Source: Hoplostethus atlanticus (Eukaryota; Chordata; Actinopteri; Trachichthyiformes; Trachichthyidae). Taken from it: a DNA stretch of 64,000 nucleotides. Positions 62,903 through 64,000 of the stretch are shown here, one piece after another. Location: NCBI GenBank assembly GCA_034670405.1, contig JAXDDX010000014.1, positions 2,098,501 to 2,162,500 of the forward strand, written 5' to 3'. Made by a program: the position numbers and the translations under genes. Numbering within the stretch: the stretch's first letter is position 1; each line of letters opens with the position of its first letter. The notes beneath the pieces were generated by a model. The model worked only from the letters and a program-made list of their open reading frames with translations, made no database searches and was not told the origin of the DNA.

Positions 62903-64000
62903 ACCCTCAATGGTGAGGGGGGGTCAAAATCCAAGATGTGGTCCTTGACCCACCTGGCTATATAAAGGTGTGTGTGTTTGTGTGTGTCTATGTTTTTGTA
63001 TGAACAGAGCAGAATGGAATCTGCACTGCAGGTGTGAGAGCGTATTGAATTTTATTTTTATTTTCTCTACTTTCTACAGGTTTTGACTACCTGCTTGTGT
63101 AAGAATCAATGAACTGTCTTTATACACAGTATCAGTCACACGGCAACTGAACCGTGCTGCCTGCTGCCTGCTATCATGTCAGTTATCAAAAGCTTCAGCT
63201 AGCTTTAATTGTTTGTAAAGGTTGACCTTGAAACAAAAAGGGGAAGAAAAAAAAAAGATCTCACCATTTCTCTGCTATCTGCTGACAATCAGGCCTATCC
63301 AAAGCCAAAAAGTGCTGAGAAGAGCCTGATGTTTATCTGTAACCATGTCTGTGAAGTGTGACAACACTGTTCAGAGAACTCCCACTGCTGCCGTTTATAA
63401 ATAACCGATTCAAAGTGCTCTTCATTTGCCTGCTGTCTTAGCTGGAGATAAGACAATAAAGGGGAATAAAAGTAATACTGGTAAAACACCGCATTAGTTT
63501 CTTGTGTCAATGCGCATACAGCGGCTCGGGGCGTTTACTGGTGACAATACTCAGGGGCATTCCAATAAATATTGCAAGGATGTCAAGGAAAATTCAAGGA
63601 AGATTCTTCAGCCAACGGAAAACCTCAAACCCCTTTCCCAACCTGTGAGATAAGTGTATAATTCAGTGTGTAATTCACATTTCTTCTGGCTACAGCTCGC
63701 TCCTCAACTCCCTTTTCTCTCCTTCCTAAAGTGTTCTAATGGTGGAGCAATTGCAGTAGAGCAGCCACAGGCAAGCCATTAGTTGTAGAGGAGCTCAGAG
63801 GAAGAGACCATCCCTGCTACTGCACAAAAAGGGAACACCACCAAGGCTATTATAACTAACTAAAACTAACATTAAGACAAAACTAGACATGGAAAAAAAC
63901 ATTTTAATGAAAAAAAGTCTAAACCTTCCTATGTTTTATGATATTAAGTTATGTCTAAATATCAAATACAAAGGAGTACTGTACAGAATTGGATGACGGG

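Larger units (their letters stand above)
53600..64000 (-). other. Intron of pcdh17 extending beyond the window
   Basis: I searched the minus strand for the preceding tail segments that vertebrate PCDH17 should have (a SSSTFKDPE-like piece, a DSGHGDSD-like acidic-Ser piece) and saw neither. The intron is therefore at least 10.4 kb. Apart from the repeats and motifs listed separately, it holds nothing I can name: 54180-57680, 59510-60060 and 60870-62090 appear featureless. Confidence 0.7.

Overview
The window is vertebrate nuclear DNA, almost certainly from a ray-finned (teleost) fish. It is AT-rich and intron/gene-desert-like, with long CA, GA and CT microsatellites. It also carries Tc1/mariner, hAT, tRNA-derived SINE, L1-like LINE and LTR remnants of the kinds typical of teleosts. 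I cannot place the species; some repeat tails resemble those common in salmonid and esocid fish, but that is an impression from memory.

Only one real protein-coding gene is visible. The last coding exon of protocadherin-17 (pcdh17, a delta-2 non-clustered protocadherin) lies on the minus strand at 52895-53599, with a polypyrimidine tract and AG acceptor directly upstream. Its 3' UTR runs to lower coordinates, with a candidate poly(A) signal pair near 51594-51603. Everything from 53600 to the right edge is the preceding intron; I could not find the upstream exons. The exon coding length is out of register by one base: an apparent extra C at about 53277-53279 moves the conserved C-terminal third into another frame.

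Positions 1 to about 51.5 kb show no recognisable gene. This is a gene-poor flank downstream of pcdh17, consistent with the gene desert known beside PCDH17 in mammals. It holds these identifiable repeats: a decayed retroelement ORF1 with an SGNH-type domain (4738-5690); a minus-strand SINE (7600-7806) and a plus-strand SINE (36158-36425); a 3' LTR-retrotransposon fragment (8009-8532); a probable solo LTR (11214-11623); a hAT-type MITE with a perfect 8-bp target duplication (22242-22456); three Tc1/mariner derivatives with TA target sites (26300-26886, 39726-40356, 45394-45915); a two-copy dispersed duplication (34787-35025 and 36659-36829); and tandem duplications at 23710-23832 and 27841-27928.

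The pcdh17 intron (53.6-64 kb) holds an L1-like LINE 3' fragment (57685-58330), a CpG-dense block (58960-59310), strong G-quadruplex motifs, a foldback element with arms over 100 bp (62096-62667), and a retroelement 3' end sharing its TACC-rich tail with another copy at 18.8-19.0 kb.

I found no CRISPR array, operon, rRNA or tRNA gene, and nothing I can defend as a wholly new biological system. The best leads are the pcdh17 frameshift, the CpG-dense intronic block, the foldback element, and a broken coding-like block at 35.2-35.7 kb.
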